Below, in pieces: positions 1-11,503 of a stretch of DNA of 64,000 bases; position 1 is the first letter of the stretch; the number at the start of each line of letters is the position of its first letter. The notes beneath the pieces were generated by a model that was not told the DNA's origin, searched no databases, and worked only from the letters and a program-made list of their open reading frames with translations. This stretch comes from Pogonophryne albipinna (Eukaryota; Chordata; Actinopteri; Perciformes; Artedidraconidae). The stretch spans positions 6,389,530-6,453,529 of the forward strand of contig CM053264.1 of the NCBI GenBank assembly GCA_028583405.1, written 5' to 3'. The position numbers and the translations under genes were made by a program.

Positions 1-1770
1 CATGCAGTTTTGGAAGCAACACAATTCAATCATTGTGACAAAGAAGTAACTAAAAAACAAAATTACTGATTAAAACCTGGGTAGAAAGGTTATCATTTCA
101 TTGAATCCTCTCCTGCTGATTTAAGGCAGTCGAGAACACCTTCAGCTAATAGCTGCATCGCATTTCTTGGTTTCTTGGATCGATTGATCGGTCACATCTG
201 ACCCCTTAAATGACCCCCTATGCAGAGCAGGAGGCCAGACCGGAGGTTTCCCCTCATATCAGCCATCCATCTCCACCTAGGAATTATTATCAATAGGAAC
301 CCCAGGCTATGTTACGAAAACCTCCTGGCCCTGGGGTTAGAACCAGCTGGCAGGGAGCAGCGCCCCGGTGCTTTCTGGCGCCTTACATCCGTAAAACAGT
401 GTCAGGTGTCCCGGGCTCGGCACAATGCTCTCTGATATAATGGTGGTATTGTAGTGTCTGAGTTACATAAAGTGACGCTGAGAGTGCAGATTTGATGAAT
501 CAAACACCTTCTAGCTCAAAAGATGTTCTCTTGATAGAATATTTGGAAATATAACCGCTTACAAAAGTTATATCTTAGTTACTTATCGTTTCTTTTTAAA
601 ATCAACCCTAGTATGATGAAGCCACTTGCAACTAACCGGTAACAGAAAATGCAACGTTAAGTGTTTCACTTTTTACCTATTTACTTGAGATTTGATACAC
701 ATTTCTTTCCTTTTACAAAATGAACACAAACAGTACCAGCGCAGAAGCTCTACATTAAGAATAATTATGAAACAAGATTTTAATCATACTCTTTGATTCA
801 CTTAAAACAAACCAGAATGTCCCTTAGTTTAAAGCAAATACTGAGAATAATACAAATCCTAAGAGCATATTTAAAAAAACTATTTCTTAAAAATGCAATT
901 AATAATTTCAAAAATGGTCTCTGGTCTCTGTATTCTGAAGCTATGATATAATAACTCTGTGGATTTGACAATGATTTTATAAGGAATACAAAAACAAGAA
1001 GACATTTTGTGAGTGCTTGTCTAATATTTGGATTGTATAGCTTTACATCTTCATGCTTTTAAAAATAATTAAAATAAACGTGAGGTATAGCAGAAGGGTT
1101 TAGAAACAAGGTAAGAAACCACTGACCTAGTTATTGATCTCTGATGGGAAGATGTTCACTGAAGCAGCAACACGAGGAAGTCTGAAGAGACGGAGCCATT
1201 ACTGCAATCACACCAGCAGAGAGCAGTGCAAATGCACATTAACACAAAACAACAATAGATGCATTCATTAATCATGTTAGTTTAAATGATTCCATAATGT
1301 TTTGCCTACTAAAGAAATGTCTAAGAGTGTAGGTATAACTCTGTTTTATGGAATCTGAATTTCTTCTTTGTAGTGGGTAACATTAGATGAATTAATTATC
1401 TGATTATTTTCTTAAGAAAGGCAAGTTTTATTTAAGAAAGACATTTGGGAATTTTATTGTGGACTATTTGAATAACAATCAATTCAGAATTTAAATCAAA
1501 CATTACATTATTTTAGTAGGATGTATTGCAAATAGAAATGATGAGAACAATACATTCATCTGGAAAGGTGGTAAAGGTTATGCAGTTATTGACTGGTTTG
1601 CACACAAAAACATTTAGAGTAGAATTAAAAATGATTTATCTTTGTAATTATCTCAAGAGGCAGTCTAGGTTTTTTCCTCCGTACAATAATGAAATAAATT
1701 AGAAAATATGAAGTGTTTTTAAGGTGATTTTGTTTTTGTGTTTCAGTTTTTTCATTCATGTTTCTCTTAA
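1..1770. other. Gene-free AT-rich flank
   Basis: I see no convincing exon, RNA gene or clear transposon end here. Open frames are short (the longest is about 70 codons at 220-435) and resemble no family I know. Composition is AT-rich with many short A and T runs, typical of teleost intergenic DNA. Confidence 0.5.
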
Positions 1771-1774
1771 TTAA

Positions 1775-2579
1775 CCCTTAGATGCATAAGTGGGTCTTTT
1801 TTTAAGTATCTTTATAATAATTTTTTTTTATCATTTCATATTCCAGCTATTGCTCAAAAAACCTGTTTTGAATATCATGCGATTCAAATAAAAAATGTAA
1901 ATGTTATACATTTTAAGAAATTGTAGTTTTTGTATTACTACCCCAAGCTTCCATAAGTGGGTCAAAAATGACCCGCATGCATTTTCTATGGGATCCTATG
2001 GGAACCTTTGATTCTTATCACCTGTTGCTGTCAGGAATACATTCACTGTGGACCACACAGACTACATCACAAGTGACACCTCTCAGGAAGATTATTTTAC
2101 ACAGCAAGATCTGAAACCTGTCAGTATAATTATAATAATACATTATATTTGTATAGGGCTTTTCAAGGACTCAAAATCGCTTTACAATATAAGGGAAGGT
2201 TAGGGTGGGGGGGGTATAGGACTATCAAACTTGATCAACCGGCATGGATCGATGGGGGGTGGGCTATGAGTAGACAAGAGGAGAAGAGATGAGTTTTGAA
2301 AAGGGACTGGAATACTGTGAGGGTCTCAGAATAGCGGAGATCTTTGCATCAATATGTTCAAAACGTTTTTTTTCAAAATGTAAAAAAAATGTCTAAAATT
2401 ATAAATAATGAAAAATTAAATATAAAATATTTCTAATGTGAACCAAAATATAATACTAAATATAATACGAGTGATTTTTCTTAACCAAAATGGCATAAAA
2501 ACACATATTATTCTAATACGGGTCCTTTTTGACCCGCTTATGGACGAGTGTAGGGTCCAGTCACTCGGGCATCTAAGGG
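1775..2579. mobile_element. TTAA-flanked DNA transposon, piggyBac-like non-autonomous
   Basis: The ends are inverted copies of CCCTTAGATGC (1775-1785 and 2569-2579), each bordered by TTAA (1771-1774 and 2580-2583). TTAA duplication plus ends starting CCC is the piggyBac signature. Sub-terminal inverted stretches (a GTGGGTC/GACCCGC motif near 1967-1977 and 2530-2545) extend the symmetry. The 805-bp interior has no transposase frame. It includes a stretch near 2140-2185 (TTGTATAGGGCTTTTCAAGG) that I recognise as a common teleost repeat. The superfamily is inferred from the ends only. Confidence 0.7.
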
Positions 2580-3269
2580 TTAAAAAAAAGTATTTTCATA
2601 AAAGAAAAAGGTAGATAAAGTGTGCTGTTCATTAAATTCATACATTTGACTCAATTTGATGTCATTTTTAAACATTTGTGTTTGTTTTCATAAAGCGACA
2701 TAAGCATTCCGTTGCTCATTTCAGTTTTTTCCCAGAGTCATGCTAATTAAAGCAAATTAAATCACCCTCACAAAACCAATTAAAGCTTCCCAGCGGCCAA
2801 CAGTTTCCAATATCACCCCACCAATACCAATAACGTAGCATAATCCGCGAGGAGTAAGAAACAAAGAGCAGCTCTTTCATCACCGCCGAACATTCATCAC
2901 CCGCCCCGCCTCTCATTACCTCAGATTTCACTCTAATTAGTACAGCACAAAGACGTTCTGATGTAACTATGAGCCGCAGCACAGCCTGGTAAAATGACTA
3001 ATAACTAGCAGCTTAAAGCCTGAGGGGAAGAAGAAAGATGCTTCAAGGAGCTAAGGTCACAGTGGCGTTACATATTTCCTGGAACATGTAAAGGTCACTA
3101 GTGCAGTAGGACAAATCTCAAGAGATGTAATATCAGTGAACATCTATGGCAAATGCATACCATAGATGCAATGTTGTAGAGGTTATAAAACTGTGCGTTC
3201 TTGTATCAGTTAGCAAAAAACATCAAAAGCTCCTTTACGCAGTAGAGCTATGAATTGCGCTGTATTGCA

Positions 3270-3620
3270 ATCAACTAAAGGTGTGGTTGAATTGTGCCAC
3301 GAATTACACATATGATGTTTGTCAATTTAAAAGATAATTTTGCAAGTCAATTTTTTTTAAATGTGTCGTAAAACTGTGAAGTAACACTTTTTTTGTGTGA
3401 AACCGCTCAATAAACTACATCTCCCACCGGGATTCTGGGATTTGTAGTCTTGCTAGTTGCGCAGTCTTATATTTCCACAGTTTTATGTGTAATTCGTGGC
3501 ACAATTCAAACGGGATCGAAAGATACGTTTTCTCTCCTCATTGACTTCAATACATAATTTTTCCGAAATAAGGTCCCATGGGTCGGAAGTAGATGGGCGG
3601 GACTTCGCCTCTCTATTTAT
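3270..3620. repeat. Fold-back interspersed repeat, second copy near 63.3 kb
   Basis: The motif GTGTAATTCGTGGCACAATT appears forward near 3487-3506 and as its reverse complement near 3290-3309, giving a fold-back of about 200 bp. The right half (GGGATCGAAAGATA, then ATTGACTTCAATACATA, then AAGGTCCCAT) recurs at about 63340-63430, so this is a dispersed repeat. No protein is visible. The outer limits are approximate. Confidence 0.55.
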
Positions 3621-3877
3621 GGACGAGCTATACAAAACTGCTGGAATACACCTTTAATTAGGTATTTATTCATATGCTAATGATAAATGAACTGATGCTA
3701 TAAACAGATATTTTCTCTTTTAAACTGTGTATGCACACGAGGGAAAATCAGACGGGAGAGGAAGCTGTTTTTTTGTAATTGGAGATAGATGCTTAGGTGA
3801 GCACTCTCAGCCCAGATTCAAACTTGACAACCGTCAACTGTGGCCCATGAGAACCTGAGCGACTGTTGTCTCTCACC

Positions 3878-6358
3878 CAGTGGCGGAGCCAGGACATGTT
3901 CAGTGGGGTGGCCAGGGTGGAACCAGTGATCATTTTGGGGTGGCATTGAAATCACTATTATATGAACATAAAAATACATCTCACTATAAAATAAGGGGTT
4001 ATTTAAGGCACCTACAACACACCTCTACATTATTTGGGATCAAGTGGTGGAATAGATCAAATAATATTCAGTATATCTAACAATTTCTTTCGTATTCCCG
4101 CAGGCAAAGTATCAACGAAGCTTACATTATACAAATGTAATGCAATATACAGACTGTTTAGCTTATGGTGATCAGCAGCCCTATGGGCTCATTCTCTCAG
4201 TGTATCATCAGGAATACAGAGACACACACACATCATTTAAATAAGAGTTTTTAAATTAAATGATAGGTTAAGAATAAACATCTTAAAGTAAATAACAATA
4301 AACAATAGCCCTTAACCCTGTAAGGCCCCCGGTTGTAATTTTACAACATTACTTTAAGCTATCCTAAAAAAGTCAGTAAATGTTCAGGGGTAGACATTAA
4401 GGGTAAAATGTCACTGGCCCTCCGGGCCGGTGGAATTGTATTGTCACTGGCCCCACCATTGTAACCTCTGGCCCGGAGCATTCGTCCAAAAAAAATCGAC
4501 TAATAATGAAGAAAATTAACACATTTGTTGCAATAGTAATTCATGCACTAACTACATTACTACTTGTACTACAACATTTGAACAATCAGTTCTTCCTCAT
4601 TTTCCTCAATTGTTCATATTTGGTTTATTAAAATAATGATATTGTGGTCATTGATAAAAAATGTCTGCTATTATTATGAGTATTATTATTTGTATAATGC
4701 ACTTTCTGCCTTCCTGTCATTAGGAGTTAGAAATGTAATGGCTATGTAGCAGATTAGATTAGAACCTTCATTATCCTAAACTGCTGGGACATTTCCCTAT
4801 AGCCAATACCTTTATATTGTCTACTCTTCACTTACTTGTCAGCATAGGTCGGCATTGATGTACAGAGCCGACAGAAGACCTTGTTTGTATTGGCATCATA
4901 TTGAGAGGTGCAGTGACGCGTCCTAAAACCAGGAAGTAAGCTGCTGGTTCCCTCGACAAAAAGCAATGGGATTTCTCCACAGGGTTTTGGAAAATAGCTG
5001 GAAATAAGGTCTGTGGAGAACAAACCTGTTTGATAAATGCACGTTTTGTTCAGCCGGATAATCTCCATGTCTACCCTACTTTTATAATTTTCAAATCATA
5101 AATCTAATCGATAGATTATAAAAGGGTTTTAGGACGCGTCACTGCACCAGAAGCTGACTCCATCGATCAAGCTGGCTAAAACTTCCTCTCCCTCTTCTTC
5201 TCATGCTCTCTGTCACTCTCCTTTAACTCCTCCGGTGACTTTCTTTTATTTGAAGATTGTTTTTTGCACGGCGCTTGGACGGTTACCGCTGGTATTAAAA
5301 ACATTTTGGCGAATGGTTAGGTGGCGCGACAGTGTAAATGCATTTTAAATAATAACATTTTTGAATGGAACATTCTCAACATGAATGCATAAATCTAAAT
5401 AAATATAACTTACATATGTGGGAAAATACTGTGTTTGAAATGTGTAATTGAAATTAGATGCTAGCTTTTTGTTTTGATATATATATATATATTTTGTATT
5501 CCAGTCTCCCTTCAGATATGTTAAGTGGCATGGCATTCAACACAATGCTGCTCACCTCCTTCAGTTGGGAGAAAAGCTGGTTCAGGTTCAGCCTTATGGG
5601 GGTACAGGGCTGCTGAGCCTAGAGATGGATCTGTTGGTCCTGGCACCAGGGGGAGGGACAACTGATTTAGTATGAATAGCTGCTAAAAATCTACCTGCAT
5701 TTGTTAAATGTCAGCTAAAAGACCAGTGCAATTAAAAACCTGTATAGATATTAACAGTACTTAATGTCAGCTTAGTAAAAAAAAACATAACAATTATTAT
5801 TTACAATGGACTAAGCTTAGCTAACAGACACAATTCCACCACTCATGGACCACACCCACCTTTTCTTTTGAAAGACTGGGTGTCGCCCTTTAGTCCCTCT
5901 CTCTTGTTTTTCTCTCCTTTCTTTTCACTTTTGAAAGCCTGACTTTGTGAGTCGTTGAGACATGGTACTACACACGTAAGTACTAGCATCCCTGCTCCTC
6001 ACATGCTCACACTAGTGTCTGCTAGAAAGTGCCGGCGGTGCTGCACCGCGTTTGGAGGCAGGACCAAACCATTACATGTAAATAGAACGAGGTGTACAGA
6101 GGCTTTGGATAATTAACTTTTGGAAGAAAATAAGTTAAATGAATTGTAAGTTTAGTGAGTACTTTACATTATCGATATAATGTCCTATTAATGTTAATTC
6201 TTGATGAATGATGAAAGGTTACTTAAACATTTTTTTCTTAATGTTCTAAAATAGTTTGGGCCCCCGTGGTGAGAGTGTTTGGGGTGGCCAATAGGGTGGC
6301 CAGGATTCAGCTGGGGGTGGCCACGGCCACCCCCAGCCACCCCCCAGCTCCGCCACTG
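3878..6358. mobile_element. hAT-like DNA transposon, 2.48 kb, exact 8-bp target duplication
   Basis: The element starts CAGTGGCGGAGC (3878-3889) and ends GCTCCGCCACTG (6347-6358), a perfect 12-bp inverted pair. An identical CTCTCACC octamer sits directly outside both ends (3870-3877 and 6359-6366). An 8-bp duplication and CAG...CTG ends are the hAT pattern. GGTGGCC-rich sub-terminal repeats occur on both sides. No long transposase frame survives, so it is non-autonomous or decayed. A smaller fold-back lies inside it at 4908-5147. The right end is 224 bp from the start codon of claudin copy A. Confidence 0.8.
4908..5147. repeat. Fold-back nested inside the hAT-like element
   Basis: A perfect 23-bp inverted repeat starts GTGCAGTGACGCGTCC at 4908 and closes at 5125-5147, with a 194-bp loop. 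It is probably a small nested MITE or a duplicated internal segment. No coding content is seen. Confidence 0.5.
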
Positions 6359-6582
6359 CTCTCACCCACATGTAAAGTGATACCTGGAAAACATCAGCAC
6401 ACCCAGTTGTACCTGTGATGCAGTCGTCTCTTTTTTCTTTCTGAGACAAGCCGCTGAGTAGGAGGCCAAAAGTAGACGTTCAGCTTGGGATGCACACGTC
6501 TCGAGGGTCTGAAGACGGATCAAAAAGAGATATTGGATTCTAAATGAGTGGCTTTGGATCTGAAAACTAGAGAACACCTGAG

Positions 6583-9225
6583 ATGAAGATCCGTGTGGTC
6601 CAGATCTGGGGATTCCTGATGACAGTTTTAGGATGGATTTTCGTGGCCTGCACCATGGCCATGGAGGGCTGGAAGATCACCTCCATCGGGGGCATGGGGG
6701 GCTCCTCCATCCTCAAGGTGGCCTGGTACTGGTCCAGCCTGTGGAGATCCTGTTATACAGACTCAACAGCTGTCAGCAACTGTTACGACTACCCTGTGCT
6801 GTGGTCTGTGGAGGGTAGGTCACACGTCTAAAACAAAGCATCCAACTAGCATCCAACCTTTCATTAACATCCATTTGTGTCTTACTGTGTGACTCCAGGC
6901 CACATCCAGATAGTGCGAGGCCTGCTGATGTCAGCTCTTTCCCTTGGTATGCTGGGATTCGTGCTCAGTCTGTTGGGAATGGAGTGCACCTTCGTCGGGG
7001 GAAAAGACAGGTCAAAGCACAAGAAGATATACGTTGGCGGATGTTTCCACGTTATCAGCGGTAAATATCTCGTTTTAATAAGGGGACAGTCAGCAGATAG
7101 AGTCGAATGTGAGTGTGTGTTGTCTACATGTTATTTAACTTAATTTCTAGCACCATTACCAGATTAAACTTTCCAATGCTTTGTTAATGTCCTGATAAAT
7201 ACCTACAAAACTATTGACTGTAATAACTAGTGAATGATTCTCTGCTTTGTGTTTAATGGTTACCAGTATGTTAGCATCCAAGCTAACACGCTCAACAGAG
7301 TACAATTGCATTTTGAAGTAGCATTTAGCTCAATAAGGTTGGTTTATTATATTTGATGACTTTGGTGAATTCGAACTAACTCTGTAAAGACAGAGTAACC
7401 ATCACGGAAACTCTTGAGTTCTGCAAGGGAATCAAAATCAACTCCTCTGATGATCTCTGTACATACTGACATTCAAACACCTGTTATACTGTTTTAAACC
7501 GGTTCCATATTGTTGTCTTGTGACTGGGTAATTGCTAGAATTGAGCTATTTGTGCACAATTGAACCAAAGAACATTCTCTACTCTTGTTAAAATGATACA
7601 GCAAATTCAAAAAGACAAAGATAATTAAATGTTTGTAGTATCATTTTCCCCCCGTTTTTTTTATCTTGCAACATTTTGTGACCCTTTTAGATGTATCTTG
7701 GGTGCACCTTTTGGATCCCTACCCTTAGGTTAGGAAACACTGATGTCTCTTTCTAATATTCCTGGCTACATCAATCAGCGATGCTAATAATATATTCTAA
7801 ATATATGATTTCTCTTAAGGCGTGCTCTCCACATGTGGGTATGCAGTGTACGCCCAGTATGTCTCAGTAGAATACTTCAACCCGGACTTTAATGGACTGA
7901 AGTAAGTTAACAGCCCTTAATGTAGCTATGTAACCTGTGTCATCAAGAAAAAACATTAAGCTAAAATATGAATCTCTCAATCTATAGGTATGACCTGGGC
8001 ACCCCCATGTTCCTGGGATGGGTGGGCTCTGCCTTCCACATGGCTGGAGGTTTCTTCTACCTGTGGTCAGTGTGCACGCCGCTCTATGGAGGAGAGGTGA
8101 AGTGAGTACAGACACATGTTGGAACATGTTGGGGGAAGTGAATAAATAACTCCTCTCTCCGCTTCCTCAATAAATACCATTCTCCCGTGTGCTCGGGTGG
8201 AATGACTCGTCAAAAATGCACGAGCAAGTTAAAGGTGGCAGTGTGCAGATGTGCACTGTGGGAAGGCTCCCTCCCACCCACCGTGTAACATCCTGAAGCC
8301 ATCGCTGTAAACAGGCAGAGGAGGTTGTTAAAAGGGTGGGAAACAACTGCTTGCTGCAGATTCATTTAAGCACTGAAGGAGCGCAGAGAATACATCTACA
8401 AAAAAAGCTGAATCTCACATTCAAGATTTCAAGTTAATGACACATCATGCTCTTTAATGTTTATCCTTTTCCCCCATTTTCTCTCTTATTTCTTCTTTTC
8501 TCTTCCTCTCCTGTTTCATGATCTCCTCTCTTGTGTCCTTCTCTCCTCCTCAGTCTTCCTCTCCTCTTCCTTTCATTTTCTCCCCTCCTCTCTTGTGTTT
8601 CCTCCTTTCCTGTTTCCTCCCCTAATTTCCATTTTGATCCTCTGCTCTCTTGTTTCCTCCTATCCTCTCCTGTTGCCTACTCTCCTCTCTCCGTATCTCC
8701 TTTTCTCTACTCTCTTCAAATCCACCAACCAGCAACTATAAAACTCACTCAACAAACCTCTGAAGACAAAGACACTGATTGTTGCCTTGATCTGCTTGAC
8801 ATCAATGCGTTTCTCTCCGCAGAGTAATGACGGTCAAGGCACTACCAGATGTGGAGCAGAACAAGTCCATCACAGCTCTGTCCTCAGTGTCCGAGATCAC
8901 CTCCAAGACTAAACTGTCCTCCGTGTCCGAGCTGTCGTCCAGGTCTGAGCGCTCGGATCTGTCGGACATTTCCTCCAGGTCAGGACGCACAGCCAAATCA
9001 GGGCGGTCATCGAAGACAGGGCGAACCTCCAGGTCTACTGAGTCAGCACGGTCTGCGGGGTCCAGGTCAGGGTCAAGGTCAGGGTCGGAGTCCGTGGTCT
9101 CATCGATGTCTGGCGCATCAACAGTGTCCGGGTCAAGGAGCAGCGGCAGCAGCAGGACAGTTTCATCGCTGTCAGGAAGCTCAAGGAGCGGAGCTAAACC
9201 GTTCCTCAAAAACTCTTATATATGA
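6583..9225 (+). CDS. Claudin-10-like copy A with long Ser/Arg-rich tail
   Basis: Claudins are four-pass tight-junction proteins whose first extracellular loop lines the paracellular pore. Exons are 6583-6814, 6899-7060, 7820-7901, 7988-8101 and 8823-9225. All junctions are GT-AG, phases agree, and the sum is 993 nt (330 residues). The first loop shows the W...SLW...C...C signature (W30 region, then SSLWRSC and SNCYDY). Exon 2 starts HIQIVRG as in claudin-10, and four hydrophobic segments can be placed before about residue 190. Exon 5 adds a tail of about 130 residues rich in Ser and Arg, where claudins usually have 20-50. The end KNSYI resembles a C-terminal PDZ ligand. The ATG at 6583 is the only start that gives a claudin N-terminus. 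In teleosts claudin-10 paralogues are linked to cation-selective leak in gill and other ion-transporting epithelia. A role here is inferred. Confidence 0.88.
8455..8710 (+). repeat. Pyrimidine-rich tract in intron 4 of claudin copy A
   Basis: About 250 nt of almost pure C/T on the + strand, built of degenerate CTCCTCT and TTCCTC units. It lies about 110 nt upstream of the exon 5 acceptor (AG at 8821-8822). Such mirror-like pyrimidine runs can form triplexes and bind PTB-type splicing factors. Either role is only a possibility here. Confidence 0.7.
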
Positions 9226-9691
9226 GCAAATGTGAGATCAATGGAAGCCCAGAGAAGAAGGGGAAGAGTCCTGCTGATTCATTTTCTAAGTCTGTTTTTT
9301 TATCCTGTCTTGGGGTTGGTGTCAGGATTTGAGCGTGTTTGTTGTTGTAATACCATTATTATATGACAGTAATGTTACATAACTTGCAAAAACACATTGT
9401 GTTAGAGTGCGTGGAGAAATTAAAACTCACCTGGAAAGAAACTCAAATGCATCTAGTCCTATTTAGAACAACAATCAGCCTCCTGTGGCTTAAATGAAGA
9501 AACAAATGATAATACAAATAAATCACTACCAGAGCTATTTCTCCCCACCTGTTTTCATTCAAAAGATGACATTGTAAAAAAGAAAAAATTCCCTTTAACT
9601 TTTTAAGGTTAACCTGGAAAAACCTTTTTTCACCTTTTCTTGAGTCATTAAAGCAGGAGAGATGTTCTATTCAATGTATGGATCTGTTGTG

Positions 9692-9697
9692 AATAAA
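9692..9697 (+). terminator. Poly(A) signal candidate for claudin copy A
   Basis: AATAAA lies 467 nt after the stop codon, in AT-rich DNA and before the next claudin start at 9851. It is the first canonical hexamer I find downstream. Confidence 0.5.
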
Positions 9698-9850
9698 CAT
9701 TGTGCAACAGGAATGTTTACTGACGAGATTCCTGCAGCTTGTAGTTCCTGTTTATCATCGATTACGCGGCACACCTAGACATCATACCATTCGATAAAAT
9801 ATTTTTAGTGCCTAATGAGAGAAGGCTGTTGTGTTTACCAGAGTGAGGGG

Positions 9851-11285
9851 ATGTGGAGGAGACTGGCTCAGACCCTGGCCCTGCTGCTCTGCATTCTGGG
9901 ATGGGGCTTTGTAGCCTTCACTCTGGCTATGGACCGCTGGAGGTAGGCAAAAAAAACGATTCGACAAATCGCACTTGATTTATTTTAGCTCTTAAAAAAG
10001 TGTCTTGACTGAAGGAAGGAATTAAGGAAGCCAGTCTAGGTGACAATTTGAAACAGCTTTTGGATATGATGAGAGAAAAATAATAACATTGATGTATGAA
10101 AGGGGAGGTGTGACATTAAAGGGCATTTAGGAGTCAGGAAGGGTCGAATGACAAATACTTTTGAGTGGCATTGTGGGAAATGTAGGAAGAGTTCCAGTTT
10201 CAGTTAGTTGACATATTCATAATCCATCCTGGTAGCTGTGGTCATAGTATATTCAGTAGCTCAAAACGTTTTTTGTTCATTGTGTGTGTATTTTCTTACT
10301 GGAGGGTGGCCCAGGTGGGGGGTCGGGGGGCTCCTCTGTGGTGGGGGCAGCCTGGTTCTGGTCTGACCTGTGGAAGGACTGCTATGAAGACTCCACCACT
10401 CAAGTCAACTGTGTGGACTTCCGGGTTCTGTGGACAGTCAAAAGTATGTCAATAACCATTCCATTTCTTGAATGCTAAATAAATGAATTACTGAGCCTGA
10501 GGTGTGTTTGTTTGTTCAGCACACATCCAGGCAGTGAGGGGCTGTTCCTCGGTTGCATTGGCACAGTGCTCACCTTTTTTGGAATGGAGTGCACACTCAT
10601 TGGTGGAGACGAGAGAAGTAAAGACAAGATGTTGATAACAGCGTCTTCCATATGCTCGGCTGTGAGTACCATTTGTTAGCAATCACAAAGCATGTTAGCA
10701 GGAACAGATACTCACTGGTTGTTCCTGTTTTTTCCCCGTGTGTCATCGGCTTTCCCTCATGTAGGCGCATCAGACGTGGCTGCTTATTGTTTATACATAC
10801 ACAGAGTGCTGGCAGCTTTCTTGCGCAGTGAAGCAGATCCATCAGAAGTGAGGTAATGTGTGGCATCTAATTTACTCTCATTATTCAGATAACAGTGAGG
10901 AAAATGTAATTGTTTTCTCCGCAGCTATGAGATTGGAGCCCCCCTCTACCTTGGCCTGGTGAGATGTTTCCTTATTCTTAGTGGCTCTACAGTTCACTGC
11001 TTAACTGCATGCAGAGCTAACCACTGGAAAACGTAAGTTAACAAACCATTTAGCAAAATAATCTCACTTTCCTATGAGAGAGCCTGGAGATTTGAAACTA
11101 TAAATTGCTATTTGGGTATATTTACCAATAAATCACTAATGTAAACTGACTTGATACATCGCTTTCTCTTCAGAAAACATCCTGTGGTTCCCCCTATCAG
11201 TGTGAAAGGAGAAGACACGTGCGGAAGGTCAATAATCCTCAGAAACGCCTCCACCTACAAGATGGTGTCGGTTGTGGTTGTGTAA
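9851..11285 (+). pseudogene. Claudin-10-like copy B, broken
   Basis: Claudin segments are clear: an N-terminus ending LAMDRW (9851-9942), then GGSSVV and SDLWKDC with a second Cys (10305-10443), then HIQAVRG and FFGMECT (10520-10661), then SYEIGAPLY (TM4) and a short tail ending at TAA 11283-11285. As assembled it cannot be read through. Exon 1 totals 231 nt (92 + 139), against 232 in both neighbours, with the frame lost in a G run near 10317-10322. Exon 2 is 142 nt against 162, with a gap in TM2 after AVRG. Read with these splice sites, the shifted frame hits TGA early in exon 2 (10535-10537). Exon 1 is also split by a 362-nt insert at 9943-10304. The exon 4 and exon 5 frames (10925-11032 and 11174-11285) remain open. 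I call it a pseudogene. Assembly error could explain the G-run loss but not the 20-nt shortfall in exon 2. Confidence 0.75.
9943..10304 (+). other. Intron-like insert inside exon 1 of claudin copy B
   Basis: Copies A and C have an uninterrupted exon 1. Here a 362-nt segment splits it, bounded by direct copies of CTGGAGG (9937-9943 and 10299-10305). The left copy supplies AG/GTAGGC, a good donor. The right copy supplies CTGGAG/G after a T-rich stretch, a usable acceptor. Removal restores W-R-V-A-Q-V-G-G in frame. No terminal inverted repeats or coding content are visible. Confidence 0.6.
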
Positions 11286-11497
11286 CACTTCAGATACTTT
11301 TTTTAATTAATAATAACACTTGTTTTGTATAGATTTCTAAATAATTGATTTTGTAAATAACACCTGTGTACCTTAAGCCGCCCCCTTCATTTCAGAAACA
11401 GTCCTGAGAACGTAATCTAATAATGCCAAGTGTGTGATTATTGTTTTAAGTGTATCCTTATATTATAAGTTGAATACCTAATCAGCTATGTATATAA

Positions 11498-11503
11498 AAT
11501 AAA
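11498..11503 (+). terminator. Poly(A) signal candidate for claudin copy B
   Basis: AATAAA lies 213 nt after the TAA of the decayed copy, the expected place for its former 3' end. Confidence 0.45.

Noticed and set aside
8802..9209. Asp-rich 135-codon frame on the - strand
   Set aside because: It is the exact antisense of the Ser/Arg tail exon of claudin copy A. The Asp repeats mirror the TCN/AGN serine codons. No splice or promoter evidence.
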